A DNA stretch of 64,000 bases from Streptomyces griseus. Its GTDB lineage: Bacteria; Actinomycetota; Actinomycetes; Nanopelagicales; Nanopelagicaceae. The stretch covers positions 1 to 64,000 of the forward strand of contig CAMBDL010000004.1 in assembly GCA_945865365.1 (NCBI GenBank), written 5' to 3'. The translations under genes and the position numbers were made by a program. Of this stretch, positions 1 through 9,013 are shown piece by piece. Within the stretch, counting starts at the first letter, position 1. Every line of letters starts with the position of its first letter. Below the pieces are notes generated by a model. That model made no database searches. It was not told the origin of the DNA and saw only the letters and a program-made list of their open reading frames with translations.

Positions 1-1
1 A

Positions 2-148
2 ACACCAACTCCAACACCAACTCCAACACCAACTCCAACACCAACTCCAACACCAACACCAACTCCAACACCAACACCAACTCCAACACCAACTCCAACT
101 CCAACTCCAACACCAACTCCAACACCAAAGCCAAAGCCAACGCCAACA
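2..148 (+). repeat. Thr-Pro codon repeat tract
   Basis: Short tandem repeats of ACA CCA ACT CCA and close variants encode an almost pure (Thr-Pro)n stretch, ending in Lys-Pro units. It probably forms a stiff, possibly glycosylated spacer in the surface protein. Such repeats are prone to slippage, so copy number may vary between strains or be mis-assembled. Confidence 0.9.
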
Positions 149-1156
149 GCTATTGGCGATCCAATTGGTGCAATTGGTGGAACACCTTCGCCTTCGCCTT
201 CACCTTCTTCAACACCCACAGGTACCTCTGGTCCCCAGGATGGAGCACTATGTGATGAAAATGGTCCAAAGAATGGTCGCAGTTCTACAGGTATAGAACT
301 TGAGTGCCAAAAAGGTGGTGATGGTAAATATGCATGGCATCCACCAACTCCTTCACCAACTCCTTCACCTTCGCCTTCGCCAACTCCTTCACCTTCGCCT
401 TCGCCAACTCCTTCACCTTCACCTTCACCAACGCCTTCGCCTTCACCAACAACCGATAATTCAACGGTTGGTTGGCATTTCAACGGATCGGCCTGGGTTT
501 CCCAAGGTGAAGCATTAAACTGTCCTACGCCTTTGATCGCACAAGGTGCACTTTTAGACTTTTCTAAAGTTGTCTCATTTGTTCAACCTGGTCAAACACG
601 GGGTGGAAGTTACAAACCGCATGCTGGGCTCCGTTGGTCTGAATACGGGGGGTATGTCAAAGGTGTGACTATTACTGCACCGTTTGATGGAGAGATAGTT
701 GATGTGGCTCAATATAAGCAGGGTGGGATCTATCAGTTTTTAGTAAATATCATTCACCCTTGTGGGGTAATGCTTCGGCTTGGCCACCTACTTGAGCCAT
801 CAGATTTTATGAAAGATATCTTAAGGAATATTCCCCCTGCTATCGAGAATGATTCCCGTGAGAATTTCTTATCAGGTGTTTATATTAAAAAAGGCCAAGT
901 GATTGCGACAGAAGTTGGAATGCCACCACCAGCTTCACCTGATTCTTTAGGCTCTTTTATGGATCTTGGTATCCTAAATCTACGTGCGAGAAACCCAATC
1001 CTTCCATTGAATTTTTCATCGAACGCAGACCCTAAATATTCACTATATTCTGTGTGCTGGTATAAGAGTAGTTTTTTGTCTGAAGCTGATCGCACACAAG
1101 TGATGAGTTTGCCATTTTCGAATGGCGATGCAACTAGTGACTACTGCAAACCGTAA
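2..1156 (+). CDS. Pro/Thr/Ser-rich surface protein with M23-like C-terminal domain (5' partial)
   Basis: The reading frame is open from the left edge of the window, so the N-terminus is missing; 384 residues are visible. It opens with about 49 codons of Thr-Pro repeat, then a short Gly/Asn/Cys-containing block, a second Pro-Ser/Thr-Pro tract, a short block with Trp and one Cys, and a C-terminal domain of about 200 residues. The C-terminal part resembles an M23 peptidase (lysostaphin-like) fold: GSYKPHAG (His at 620-622), then an '[10 protein letters not shown]' strand and a closing 'LGHL'. The usual H-x3-D zinc pair is not intact (an Arg replaces the Asp), so it may be a non-catalytic, wall- or carbohydrate-binding version. 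Pro/Thr linkers of this kind are typical of secreted actinobacterial surface proteins. The M23 assignment is tentative. The export signal would lie upstream of the window. Confidence 0.72.
   Translation, partial: TPTPTPTPTPTPTPTPTPTPTPTPTPTPTPTPTPTPTPTPTPKPKPTPTAIGDPIGAIGGTPSPSPSPSSTPTGTSGPQDGALCDENGPKNGRSSTGIELECQKGGDGKYAWHPPTPSPTPSPSPSPTPSPSPSPTPSPSPSPTPSPSPTTDNSTVGWHFNGSAWVSQGEALNCPTPLIAQGALLDFSKVVSFVQPGQTRGGSYKPHAGLRWSEYGGYVKGVTITAPFDGEIVDVAQYKQGGIYQFLVNIIHPCGVMLRLGHLLEPSDFMKDILRNIPPAIENDSRENFLSGVYIKKGQVIATEVGMPPPASPDSLGSFMDLGILNLRARNPILPLNFSSNADPKYSLYSVCWYKSSFLSEADRTQVMSLPFSNGDATSDYCKP
341..448 (+). repeat. Pro-Ser/Thr-Pro codon repeat tract
   Basis: A 24-base unit reading roughly ACT CCT TCA CCT TCG CCT TCG CCA repeats about three times with degenerate flanks, encoding PTPSPSPS units. 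It lies in the same frame as the upstream Thr-Pro tract and separates two small blocks of the same protein. Confidence 0.85.
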
Positions 1157-1171
1157 AAGGGAAAGTTCAAA

Positions 1172-1177
1172 TACAAT
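1172..1177 (+). promoter_or_regulatory. Leaderless -10 box of hemW
   Basis: TACAAT lies six bases before the hemW ATG, so transcription would begin at or next to the start codon. No Shine-Dalgarno sequence is present. The same arrangement recurs at many other unit starts in this window. Confidence 0.6.
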
Positions 1178-1183
1178 ACTTAT

Positions 1184-2305
1184 ATGTCGCTCTCGTTTTA
1201 CGTTCATATCCCGTACTGCGTAAAGCGCTGTGGTTACTGTGATTTCAATACCTACACACCATCTGAACTTCAAGTTGGTGCAACGCTAGAGATCGTGAGC
1301 AATGACTACATCGATGCGGTCTTAAAAGAGTTAGATGCTGCACCCCTTGGTGCTGTGCCAACAATATTCTTTGGGGGAGGAACACCATCTCTACTTCCAG
1401 CCGATGATTTAGGTCGCGTTATTGCAGCGATCAAGGAGCGCAATGGGTTGGCTGATGGTTGTGAAATAACTTTAGAGGCTAACCCAGATTCAGTAACTGC
1501 CGAAAAACTTGCGCAATACATAGAGGTTGGTTTTAATCGAATCTCTTTTGGAATGCAGTCTGCAAAGCCTCATGTATTGGCCGTCCTGGACCGTACGCAT
1601 AATCCTGAGAATGTTAAGAAGTCAGTTGATATGGCACGAGCTGCAGGTTTTAAAAGTATAAGTGTTGATTTAATTTATGGAACCCCTGGGGAATCAATCG
1701 ATGATTGGCGCGATACGGTGACTAAAGCGCTAGAGCTCGATATAGATCACATCAGTGCATATGCGCTCATTGTTGAGACTGGAACAAAGTTAGCTGCTCA
1801 GATCAAACGCGGTGATTTAACAATGCCTAATGATGATCTGATGGCCGATATGTATCTATTAGTCAATCAATTATGTGAGGCACATGGATTTACTTGGTAC
1901 GAACTATCTAACTGGTCAAAACCCCACCATGAGTGTGCTCATAACATTGCATATTGGCGTAATAAAGAGTGGTGGGGTCTTGGACCGGGAGCACATTCAC
2001 ATATAGATGGAAAGCGTTTTTGGAATGTTAAGCACCCTACGGCCTATAAACAACGCCTGTTTTCCGGAGAATCAGTAGTTGCAGATAGTGAAACGCTTAC
2101 TCAGATAGAGATTGAAGTTGAGCGCATCATGTTAGGCATAAGAATGCGTGAAGGTCTAGAGATTTCAACTTTTTCAACGCAACAAGTGGAGCTTCTGGGT
2201 GGCTATCAAGAAGATGCATATCTAGAGTTATTGAACGGTCGAGTTGTTTTGACCCCAACTGGGCGCTTAATAGCAGATCGAATCGTCCGAGAAATAACTA
2301 TCTAG
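1184..2305 (+). CDS. hemW: Radical SAM haem chaperone/coproporphyrinogen III oxidase-like HemW
   Basis: A 373-residue radical-SAM protein. The [4Fe-4S]-SAM motif CxxxCxxC is at Cys12/16/19 ([11 protein letters not shown]), followed by the GGGTPS strand typical of the family and a C-terminal HemW domain. Family knowledge: HemW proteins were long annotated as oxygen-independent coproporphyrinogen oxidase but many act as haem-binding chaperones; the Cys pattern seen here is that of HemW. It is the first gene of the hemW-hrcA-dnaJ-rsmE run that is conserved in Actinobacteria. The start is supported by the leaderless -10 box six bases upstream. Confidence 0.9.
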   Translation: MSLSFYVHIPYCVKRCGYCDFNTYTPSELQVGATLEIVSNDYIDAVLKELDAAPLGAVPTIFFGGGTPSLLPADDLGRVIAAIKERNGLADGCEITLEANPDSVTAEKLAQYIEVGFNRISFGMQSAKPHVLAVLDRTHNPENVKKSVDMARAAGFKSISVDLIYGTPGESIDDWRDTVTKALELDIDHISAYALIVETGTKLAAQIKRGDLTMPNDDLMADMYLLVNQLCEAHGFTWYELSNWSKPHHECAHNIAYWRNKEWWGLGPGAHSHIDGKRFWNVKHPTAYKQRLFSGESVVADSETLTQIEIEVERIMLGIRMREGLEISTFSTQQVELLGGYQEDAYLELLNGRVVLTPTGRLIADRIVREITI

Positions 2306-2321
2306 TATCCTTGCCACCATC

Positions 2322-3335
2322 ATGTCATCGCGCCGTCTAGAAATCCTCCGAGCAATTGTCGATGAGTATGTCGCGACGCAGGAGCCGGTAGGTTCTAAAT
2401 CGATTGCCGACCGCCATGGCTTAGGGATTTCCCCAGCCACGATTCGCAATGAGATGGCAGTTCTTGAAGAAGAGGGCTTGATTACTCAGCCACATACAAG
2501 TGCTGGACGAATTCCAACTGATCAGGGCTACCGAGTATTTGTAGACAAGTTAGCAACCGTTAAACCTTTATCCTCGGCTGAGCGACGCGCAATCGAAACT
2601 TTCCTTGAGGGTGCCCTCGATTTAGATGATGTTGTTATGCGCACCGTACGTTTGTTAGCCGATGTGACAAAGCAGGTCGCCGTTGTTCAATATCCATCAA
2701 TGGTTAAATCGCGGGTGCGTCATATTGAGTTAGTTGCTTTAGCACCTGCGCGTCTTATGATGGTTTTGATTACCGATGCCGGACGAATCGAGCAACGCGT
2801 GATTGAACTTACTCAAGATGTATCTGAACAGTTCTTGCACACGCTTCGTACTGCTTTAAATAATGCCATGATGGGCCACAGACTTCCTGAAGTTGCTGAT
2901 CGTATTAGCGGAGTTCTAGAAAGTTACGGTGTCCATGAACGACGTGATGTTGCAATAGTTATGTCGGCCGTCATTGAAATGGCCATGGAGCGCCCAGAAG
3001 AGAAGATCGTTTTAGCTGGCACTGCTAATTTGGCGCGCTTCCAAGAGGATTTCTCAACAACAATGCACCCAGTACTTGAGGCCTTAGAAGAACAAGTAGT
3101 TCTACTTCGTTTATTGGGTGATACAAATCAGACCGTTAAAGTGCGCATTGGTCATGAGCAAAAAGATGCAAACTTGCGAACAACATCATTAGTGGCTGTT
3201 GGTTACGGAACAGGTGAGACGGCATTGGGAGCTCTCGGAGTTATTGGACCAACCCGCATGGATTACGCAGGATCAATGGCTGCAGTCTCTGCAGTAGCTC
3301 GTTATGTTGGCCGATTTATCAATGAGGGTGCATAA
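2322..3335 (+). CDS. hrcA: Heat-inducible transcription repressor HrcA
   Basis: A 337-residue protein with the N-terminal winged helix of HrcA ('[20 protein letters not shown]', then the '[17 protein letters not shown]' recognition region at about residues 38-54) and the long C-terminal effector domain. The length is normal for the family. HrcA represses groE/dnaK-type genes by binding CIRCE and is controlled by GroEL. It sits 16 bases after hemW and directly abuts dnaJ, the standard actinobacterial arrangement. No CIRCE element was seen just upstream of hemW or hrcA, so autoregulation at this site is not supported by the sequence. Confidence 0.95.
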   Translation: MSSRRLEILRAIVDEYVATQEPVGSKSIADRHGLGISPATIRNEMAVLEEEGLITQPHTSAGRIPTDQGYRVFVDKLATVKPLSSAERRAIETFLEGALDLDDVVMRTVRLLADVTKQVAVVQYPSMVKSRVRHIELVALAPARLMMVLITDAGRIEQRVIELTQDVSEQFLHTLRTALNNAMMGHRLPEVADRISGVLESYGVHERRDVAIVMSAVIEMAMERPEEKIVLAGTANLARFQEDFSTTMHPVLEALEEQVVLLRLLGDTNQTVKVRIGHEQKDANLRTTSLVAVGYGTGETALGALGVIGPTRMDYAGSMAAVSAVARYVGRFINEGA

Positions 3336-4439
3336 GTGGCAGATCATTACCAAACGCTCGGTGTTTCTCGTGATTCATCGGCCGATGAAATCAAGCGTGC
3401 ATATAGAAAATTAGCTCGTGAGCTTCATCCAGATGTTAATCCTGATCCTAAAGTGCAAGATCAATTCAAAGAGATTACTGCTGCTTATGAAACGTTGAGT
3501 GATTCTAAGAAGCGCCAGAACTATGACATGGGTGGCAGCGGTTTCGGTGGCGGAGCTAACTTCGGTGGCGGCTTTAGCGACATCATGGATGCATTCTTTG
3601 GTGGGGGTGGATCGCGTGGGCCACGTCCTCGTATGCGTGCCGGACAAGACTCTTTGATTCGCATTCATGTTGACTTACATGAAGCTTGCTTTGGAGTAGA
3701 GCGTGAGATTAGCGTAGAGAGCGCCGTTGTATGCCCTAAGTGCACCGGTACTGGATGCATCGATGGCGGCGAACCAATTGTGTGTGAAGTATGTAGAGGC
3801 CGTGGCGAAACACAACAAGTTGTTCGCTCAGTTATCGGACAAGTAATGACCTCGCGTCCATGCGCACCATGCTCTGGTTATGGAAGTATTATTCAAAATC
3901 CATGTCGAGAATGTGCTGGCGAAGGTCGTGTTCGCTCTCGTCAAGATATCACTGTAAAAATTCCAGCAGGCGTTGAAACTGGTAATCGGATTCAACTATC
4001 AGGTCGTGGTGAAGTAGGTCATGGCGGCGGACCCGCAGGCGATTTATATGTTGAAATTGTGGAGTCTGAACATGATTACTTAATTAGAGAGCAAGACACT
4101 TTGCATATGTCACTCTCACTTTCTATGTCGGCGGCGGCCCTTGGAACAACGGTCACAGTTGAATCACTCGATGGCCCAGTTGATGTTCACGTTAAATCTG
4201 GCACACAGAGTGGAACGCCTATTGCAATCAAGGGCAAAGGAATGACACGGCTTCGCCATGGAGGTCGTGGCGATTTGGTTGTCCATGTTGAAGTACAGAC
4301 ACCAACAAAATTGAACCGTGAAGAAGAAGAGTTAATGAAGAAATTTGCCGATTTACGTGGAGAAAAATCGGGAGATGCCCACGTTAGGAGCCACGATGGC
4401 AGTATCTTTTCTAAGATCAAAGGAGCGTTTACTAAGTAA
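3336..4439 (+). CDS. dnaJ: Chaperone protein DnaJ
   Basis: A 367-residue type I J-protein with a GTG start immediately after the hrcA stop. It has an N-terminal J domain with HPD at residues 31-33, a Gly/Phe-rich linker (about 70-100), four CxxCxGxG zinc-finger repeats beginning near residue 130, and the C-terminal substrate-binding domains. It stimulates DnaK ATPase and delivers unfolded clients. Its place after hrcA indicates the DnaJ2-type copy common in Actinobacteria. The stop codon overlaps the ATG of rsmE by one base, so the two are translationally coupled. Confidence 0.97.
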   Translation: MADHYQTLGVSRDSSADEIKRAYRKLARELHPDVNPDPKVQDQFKEITAAYETLSDSKKRQNYDMGGSGFGGGANFGGGFSDIMDAFFGGGGSRGPRPRMRAGQDSLIRIHVDLHEACFGVEREISVESAVVCPKCTGTGCIDGGEPIVCEVCRGRGETQQVVRSVIGQVMTSRPCAPCSGYGSIIQNPCRECAGEGRVRSRQDITVKIPAGVETGNRIQLSGRGEVGHGGGPAGDLYVEIVESEHDYLIREQDTLHMSLSLSMSAAALGTTVTVESLDGPVDVHVKSGTQSGTPIAIKGKGMTRLRHGGRGDLVVHVEVQTPTKLNREEEELMKKFADLRGEKSGDAHVRSHDGSIFSKIKGAFTK

Positions 4440-5149
4440 TGCTCACACTATTTTTCGTTGATAATTTACCAACTCAAGTCGGCTCCTTATATGAATTCGA
4501 TAATGAAGACGCTCAACACGCTGTTCGAGTTTTGCGAATGGCTGCAGGAGAAACATTTATGTTAGCCGATGGAACTGGTGCGTGGAGCCAGGTAAAGGCC
4601 TTTGCAGTGAAGAAGAAATCGATGGAAGTAGAAGTTATTGCTAGCGGTTTTCAAGAAGTGTTGCCAACCACAATCACAGTAGTACAAGCGTTACCTAAAA
4701 GTGATCGAGCTAAAGAGGCCATTGAGCTATTAACCGAGGCTGGTGTGGATCGAATTGTGCCTTGGGCAGCATCTCGAAGTATTGGTAAAGCCTCAGAAAA
4801 GTTTACTGTCACAGCACGAGAAGCAAGTAAGCAATCGCGCCGTTTACGAATTCCTGAAGTCACGGATATCGCAACCACATCGCAGATTTGTGAAGCTATT
4901 GCTTTGAGTGATCTTGCAATTGTTTTTCATGAAAGTGCAGAGATGAAACTCAGCGATTGCGTTTCATCGCATAACGTTGCCCACCTGCTCATTATTATTG
5001 GCCCAGAAGGTGGAATTACTCCAACGGAGATTGAGGAGTTCAAAGCAGCTGGCGCTAAAGTTGCCTTAATGGGACGACCAATTCTTCGTTCGGCGCATGC
5101 TGGAATCGCGGCAGTGGCAGCAGTTTCAGCCTTGCTCAAGGTATGGTGA
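4439..5149 (+). CDS. rsmE: 16S rRNA (uracil(1498)-N(3))-methyltransferase RsmE
   Basis: A 236-residue SPOUT-class methyltransferase. It has an N-terminal PUA-like domain ('QHAVRVLRMAAGE') and a C-terminal knot with 'LLIIIGPEGGITPTEIEEF' and 'MGRPILRSAHAGIAA', which form the SAM-binding trefoil. It methylates N3 of U1498 of 16S rRNA. Length and motifs are standard. It overlaps the dnaJ stop by one base and is followed four bases later by the HIT gene. Confidence 0.95.
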   Translation: MLTLFFVDNLPTQVGSLYEFDNEDAQHAVRVLRMAAGETFMLADGTGAWSQVKAFAVKKKSMEVEVIASGFQEVLPTTITVVQALPKSDRAKEAIELLTEAGVDRIVPWAASRSIGKASEKFTVTAREASKQSRRLRIPEVTDIATTSQICEAIALSDLAIVFHESAEMKLSDCVSSHNVAHLLIIIGPEGGITPTEIEEFKAAGAKVALMGRPILRSAHAGIAAVAAVSALLKVW

Positions 5150-5153
5150 TGAC

Positions 5154-5501
5154 GTGAGTCAGGATGCCAACTGTTTGTTTTGCAGAATAGTTACGGGAGA
5201 TATTCCTGCAGATATTGTTGCTAGAACCCAGACCGTTGTCGCCTTTAACGATATTGATCGGCAAGCACCAACTCATGTTTTGATTGTGCCAACGCACCAC
5301 TGCGCCAATGCCGCCGAACTTGCCGCACAATCGCCAGAGGTTTTAGCCGAGCTCTTTACCACCGCCAGCACTATCGCCGCCTCACGAGGCATCACTGGCT
5401 ACCGAACTGTCTTTAACACCGGTGCTGAAGCAGGCCAGAGCGTTTTTCACGCCCATCTTCACCTTATAGGCGGCCGTTCGCTGGCATGGCCACCCGGTTA
5501 A
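5154..5501 (+). CDS. HIT family hydrolase (HinT-like)
   Basis: A 115-residue histidine-triad protein. An upstream ATG at 5097 lies inside rsmE, so the GTG at 5154 is preferred because it places the family's N-terminus directly ahead of the zinc Cys pair CLFC (residues 7-10). The catalytic HxHxH motif is H99-A-H101-L-H103. HinT-type proteins hydrolyse purine nucleoside phosphoramidates. The gene belongs to the rsmE-HIT-phoH run; its 3' end overlaps the phoH start by 16 bases. Confidence 0.9.
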   Translation: MSQDANCLFCRIVTGDIPADIVARTQTVVAFNDIDRQAPTHVLIVPTHHCANAAELAAQSPEVLAELFTTASTIAASRGITGYRTVFNTGAEAGQSVFHAHLHLIGGRSLAWPPG

Positions 5502-6499
5502 AGATAGATTTATCCTCAATGGAGCGCACACTGTTAACGGTACCTATTTCCATACCCATGGTTGCACTCATCGGTCCACATGATGACAACTTACGCGCAG
5601 TTGAAGCGGCATTCCCTTCAGTCAATATCACCGTTCGTGGAAATGAAATTACTCTTCGAGGCCCACATGTTGACTGCCAAAACCTCGAGAATTTATTTGC
5701 CGAGTTAATGGTTGTGATTCGTTCTGGAAATACGCTTAACGTGGATACAGTAAAACGATCTATTGCGATGTTAGAGACTACGCCCATTGATCACCCAGCT
5801 GAGGTCTTATCGCTCAATATTGTCAGTAATCGCGGCCGAACGATTCGCCCAAAAACTGCAAACCAAAAGAGATATGTGGATGCAATTGAAGATCACACAA
5901 TTACTTTTGGAATTGGTCCTGCCGGTACAGGAAAGACTTATTTGGCAATGGCCAAGGCCGTTGCGGCTTTGCAGAGCAAGCAAGTGAATCGAATTATTTT
6001 GACACGCCCAGCAGTAGAGGCAGGGGAGCACCTAGGTTTCTTACCTGGTACTTTGAGCGAAAAAATTGATCCGTACCTGCGCCCTTTATTTGATGCACTT
6101 CACGACATGATCGATATCGATACAGTGCCGCGTTTAATGCAATCTGGCGTTATTGAAGTCGCACCACTTGCATACATGCGTGGGCGCACGCTGAACGATG
6201 CTTTTATTATTCTCGATGAGGCTCAAAATACCACTCCTGAACAGATGAAAATGTTTTTAACCCGTCTAGGTTTTGGCTCAAAGATGGTGGTCACTGGTGA
6301 TGTAACCCAGATAGATCTACCTAATGGCCAGCACTCAGGTTTACGTGTTGTGCGCGACATTTTAAAAGATATCGACGATATTGCATTCTTAGAACTTACC
6401 GCTGAAGATGTTGTACGCCACCGATTAATTGGTGACATTGTGAAGGCCTATGACCGCTTTGATGAACAGCGCCAATCCCTGCGTCCGATTCGACAATAA
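5486..6499 (+). CDS. phoH: PhoH family ATPase
   Basis: A 337-residue PhoH-like P-loop ATPase. An N-terminal KH-like/PhoH-associated region (1-110) is followed by Walker A GPAGTGKT at residues 144-151 and Walker B 'FIILDEAQN'. It belongs to the YbeZ type, which works with YbeY in rRNA and ribosome maturation. It overlaps the HIT gene and abuts ybeY, as in other Actinobacteria, which supports a joint role in RNA processing. Confidence 0.93.
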   Translation: MATRLKIDLSSMERTLLTVPISIPMVALIGPHDDNLRAVEAAFPSVNITVRGNEITLRGPHVDCQNLENLFAELMVVIRSGNTLNVDTVKRSIAMLETTPIDHPAEVLSLNIVSNRGRTIRPKTANQKRYVDAIEDHTITFGIGPAGTGKTYLAMAKAVAALQSKQVNRIILTRPAVEAGEHLGFLPGTLSEKIDPYLRPLFDALHDMIDIDTVPRLMQSGVIEVAPLAYMRGRTLNDAFIILDEAQNTTPEQMKMFLTRLGFGSKMVVTGDVTQIDLPNGQHSGLRVVRDILKDIDDIAFLELTAEDVVRHRLIGDIVKAYDRFDEQRQSLRPIRQ

Positions 6500-6937
6500 A
6501 TGACTATTGAAGTTACAAATACTTCTGGGCAACTAGTTCCAAGTGCAGAAATAACATCTCTTATGCGCTTTGCTATGAAAACCTTGAAGCTGAACCCTGA
6601 GTGTGATCTTGCAATCGGTTTTATCGAAGACGAAGCAATGACTGAGCTTCACATTAAATGGATGGATGAACCCGGAAGTACAGACGTTCTTTCTTTTCCA
6701 ATGGATTTGCCTGAGTTTGAGGGTGACATTGTTACCTTGGGAGACATTGTCATTAGTCCCACTTTTGCAGCCGCCCAAGCAAAAACTGCGGGACATTCGA
6801 GCGAACATGAGATCTATATTTTAGCCACGCATGGATTACTGCACATTATTGGTTATGACCATGCCGAACCAGAAGATGAGCGCATCATGTTTGCACTTCA
6901 AGTAGAAATAGTAGAAAACTGGAAGAGAACACAATGA
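6500..6937 (+). CDS. ybeY: Endoribonuclease YbeY (rRNA maturation factor)
   Basis: A 145-residue metalloprotein with the signature HGLLHIIGYDH: the zinc-binding residues are H111, H115 and H121. The family takes part in 16S rRNA 3'-end maturation and ribosome quality control together with PhoH/YbeZ. Its ATG follows the phoH stop without a gap and its end overlaps the next gene by four bases. Confidence 0.95.
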   Translation: MTIEVTNTSGQLVPSAEITSLMRFAMKTLKLNPECDLAIGFIEDEAMTELHIKWMDEPGSTDVLSFPMDLPEFEGDIVTLGDIVISPTFAAAQAKTAGHSSEHEIYILATHGLLHIIGYDHAEPEDERIMFALQVEIVENWKRTQ

Positions 6938-8211
6938 GTCCGATAGCAATTATTAGCATCATCGCACTCTTGGCATTTGCTGGCTTTCTTGCCGCCAGCG
7001 AATCGGCGTTGACCTCAATCTCACGTATTGTGGTTGAAGAGCTGGAAGGTAAGCGCGGAGGAGTATTACTTCGTAAATACAGCGCTCAACCTGCACGCTA
7101 CCTCAACGTTATTTTGCTGGTACGAAAGCTCTGCGAATTTACAGCAACGGTTTTGCTTGCTTCGATTTTGCTTCGAAACTATTCATCGGCCCAGGCTATG
7201 GCCTTGACTGTGGCAATTATGGTGGTGCTGTCCTACGTTGTAGTTGGCGTTGGCCCACGCACGCTAGGCAAACAACAGCCACACAAATATGCCCGCTATG
7301 GAATCATCGTTGCCTACGGTTTAGCTTTTCTCTTAGGACCAGTCACGAAACTTTTGATCACAGTTGGTAATGCAATTACCCCAGGTAAAGGCTTTAGATC
7401 GGGGCCATTTACATCAGAGGCCGAGCTTCGAGATTTAGTAGACCAAGCTCATGAGCGTGGCCTAGTGGAATCAGATGAACACGAGATGATTCACTCTGTA
7501 TTTGAATTAGGTGACACGTTAGTGCGTGAACTCATGGTTCCTCGCACTGACATGGTTTGGATTGAAAAAGATAAGACGTTGCGCCAAGGTCTGTCCCTTG
7601 CGCTGCGATCAGGTTTTTCCAGAATTCCTGTAGTTGGTACTGGTCCCGACAACATCATAGGAATTGTATATGTGAAGGATTTAGCCAAGCGCGCCTTGGA
7701 TCACCATGAGGCCGAACAGACTGAAAATATTGAACAACATATGCGTCCTGCAACTTTTGTTCCAGAGATAAAGATGGCTGATGAGCTCTTGAAAGAGATG
7801 CAGCGTGATCAAATCCACTTAGCCGTGGTAGTTGATGAATACGGTGGTACAGCTGGAATTATCACTATTGAAGATATTATTGAAGAAATCGTTGGAGAAA
7901 TCGAAGATGAATTCGATGATGGTGAAGATCACTTCACTTGGTTATCACCTGATAGAGCCCGAGCTAATGCAACGCTTCATATCGAAGATTTAGCCGATGA
8001 GTTAAAGATTGAAATCAACGAATCTGATTTTGAGGATGTCGATACAATTGGTGGTCTTATGGCTCAAAAGCTAGGCCGAGTACCTATTGCTGGAAGCACA
8101 ATCTCATTAGAAGGTTGGTCGATAACATCTGAGCGCCCATTGGGACGCCGTCGCCGAATAAGTAGTGTTTTGATTGAGCGGTTAGTGGATGAGATTGAAG
8201 ACCACGAGTAA
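6934..8211 (+). CDS. CorC/HlyC-type membrane protein with CBS domains
   Basis: A 425-residue member of the CNNM/CorC (former 'haemolysin C') family. It has an N-terminal DUF21 region with about four membrane helices (1-130), a CBS pair (about residues 200-325, '[11 protein letters not shown]' and '[31 protein letters not shown]') and a C-terminal CorC_HlyC domain. Relatives take part in Mg2+ or Co2+ homeostasis; a direct transport role is not proved. In most Actinobacteria era follows this gene, but here an FAH-family gene follows instead. Confidence 0.9.
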   Translation: MSPIAIISIIALLAFAGFLAASESALTSISRIVVEELEGKRGGVLLRKYSAQPARYLNVILLVRKLCEFTATVLLASILLRNYSSAQAMALTVAIMVVLSYVVVGVGPRTLGKQQPHKYARYGIIVAYGLAFLLGPVTKLLITVGNAITPGKGFRSGPFTSEAELRDLVDQAHERGLVESDEHEMIHSVFELGDTLVRELMVPRTDMVWIEKDKTLRQGLSLALRSGFSRIPVVGTGPDNIIGIVYVKDLAKRALDHHEAEQTENIEQHMRPATFVPEIKMADELLKEMQRDQIHLAVVVDEYGGTAGIITIEDIIEEIVGEIEDEFDDGEDHFTWLSPDRARANATLHIEDLADELKIEINESDFEDVDTIGGLMAQKLGRVPIAGSTISLEGWSITSERPLGRRRRISSVLIERLVDEIEDHE

Positions 8212-8215
8212 GCGA

Positions 8216-8221
8216 TAGAAT
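8216..8221 (+). promoter_or_regulatory. Leaderless -10 box of the FAH-family gene
   Basis: TAGAAT lies six bases before the ATG at 8228, inside the short gap after the CBS-protein stop. It suggests a leaderless transcript for the FAH-gltX unit. Confidence 0.6.
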
Positions 8222-8227
8222 TACGAA

Positions 8228-9013
8228 ATGCGCATAGTTCGATTTTCTCCTGGTCCAGATTCAGGTTTAGGGAGCGATCCCCTTTTTGGTGTTTTAGAGG
8301 ACGACTCAACGGTTTCGATTATTACGGGAGATCCAATTTATTCTGGCATCACTAAAACCGCTGCCTCAATTGAATTAAGTAAGGTGCGCTTACTTGCACC
8401 TGTCATTCCTCGTTCCAAGGTTGTCTGCATCGGCAAGAACTACGCCGACCATGCTGCTGAAATGGGAGGGGTTGTTCCTGAAGAACCCATCATTTTTTTA
8501 AAGCCAAATACATCGGTTATCGGACCTAATGACACAATCGTATGGCCAGAAATGTCTGAACGGATTGACCACGAATCTGAATTAGCAATTGTCATTGGTC
8601 GCTTGTGTAAAGATGTTCCGATTGAACGGGTTAATGATGTAATTTTCGGTTACACAATCGCTAACGATGTCACCGCAAGAGATTTGCAGAAAAAAGATGG
8701 GCAGTGGACGCGTGGAAAAAGCTTTGATACTTTCTGCCCTATTGGCCCCTGGATTGATACTGATTTCATACCTGGCACACAAAAGATTACTGCAACTGTG
8801 AACGGTGAAATGAAACAATCAGCACAATTAAGTGACATGATTTTTAAAGTTCCAGAGATTATTAACTTCGTTTCACGTGTGATGACGTTATTGCCTGGCG
8901 ATATTATTTTAACTGGTACACCAGCGGGAATTGGCCCCATGATCGCTGGGGGTAGCGCAACTATGGCCATTGATGGCCTAGGTGAATTAACAAATAAAGT
9001 GAGCAGAAATTGA
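8228..9013 (+). CDS. Fumarylacetoacetate hydrolase family protein
   Basis: A 261-residue FAH-superfamily enzyme. It shows 'CIGKNYADHAAEMGG', 'PIIFLKPNTS', the metal-binding acidic segment 'DHESELAIVIG' and 'DVTARDLQKKDGQW', followed by 'GDIILTGTPAGIG'. Members include 2-hydroxyhepta-2,4-diene-1,7-dioate isomerases, acylpyruvases and oxaloacetate tautomerase or decarboxylase-like enzymes; the exact substrate cannot be read from sequence. It overlaps gltX by four bases (TTGA), an arrangement common in Actinobacteria. Confidence 0.88.
   Translation: MRIVRFSPGPDSGLGSDPLFGVLEDDSTVSIITGDPIYSGITKTAASIELSKVRLLAPVIPRSKVVCIGKNYADHAAEMGGVVPEEPIIFLKPNTSVIGPNDTIVWPEMSERIDHESELAIVIGRLCKDVPIERVNDVIFGYTIANDVTARDLQKKDGQWTRGKSFDTFCPIGPWIDTDFIPGTQKITATVNGEMKQSAQLSDMIFKVPEIINFVSRVMTLLPGDIILTGTPAGIGPMIAGGSATMAIDGLGELTNKVSRN

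Noticed and set aside
2..448. Short tandem repeats that could suggest a CRISPR array or satellite
   Set aside because: The repeats keep the reading frame and encode Thr-Pro/Pro-Ser stalks; there are no spacers of regular length.
300..518. ORF of 72 residues in another frame over the Pro-rich region
   Set aside because: It is a low-complexity His/Leu-rich shadow of the repeat tract; the +2 frame is open through the whole region and continues into the folded C-terminal domain.
1157..2321. CIRCE element for HrcA
   Set aside because: No TTAGCACTC-N9-GAGTGCTAA-like inverted repeat was seen in the gaps before hemW or hrcA.
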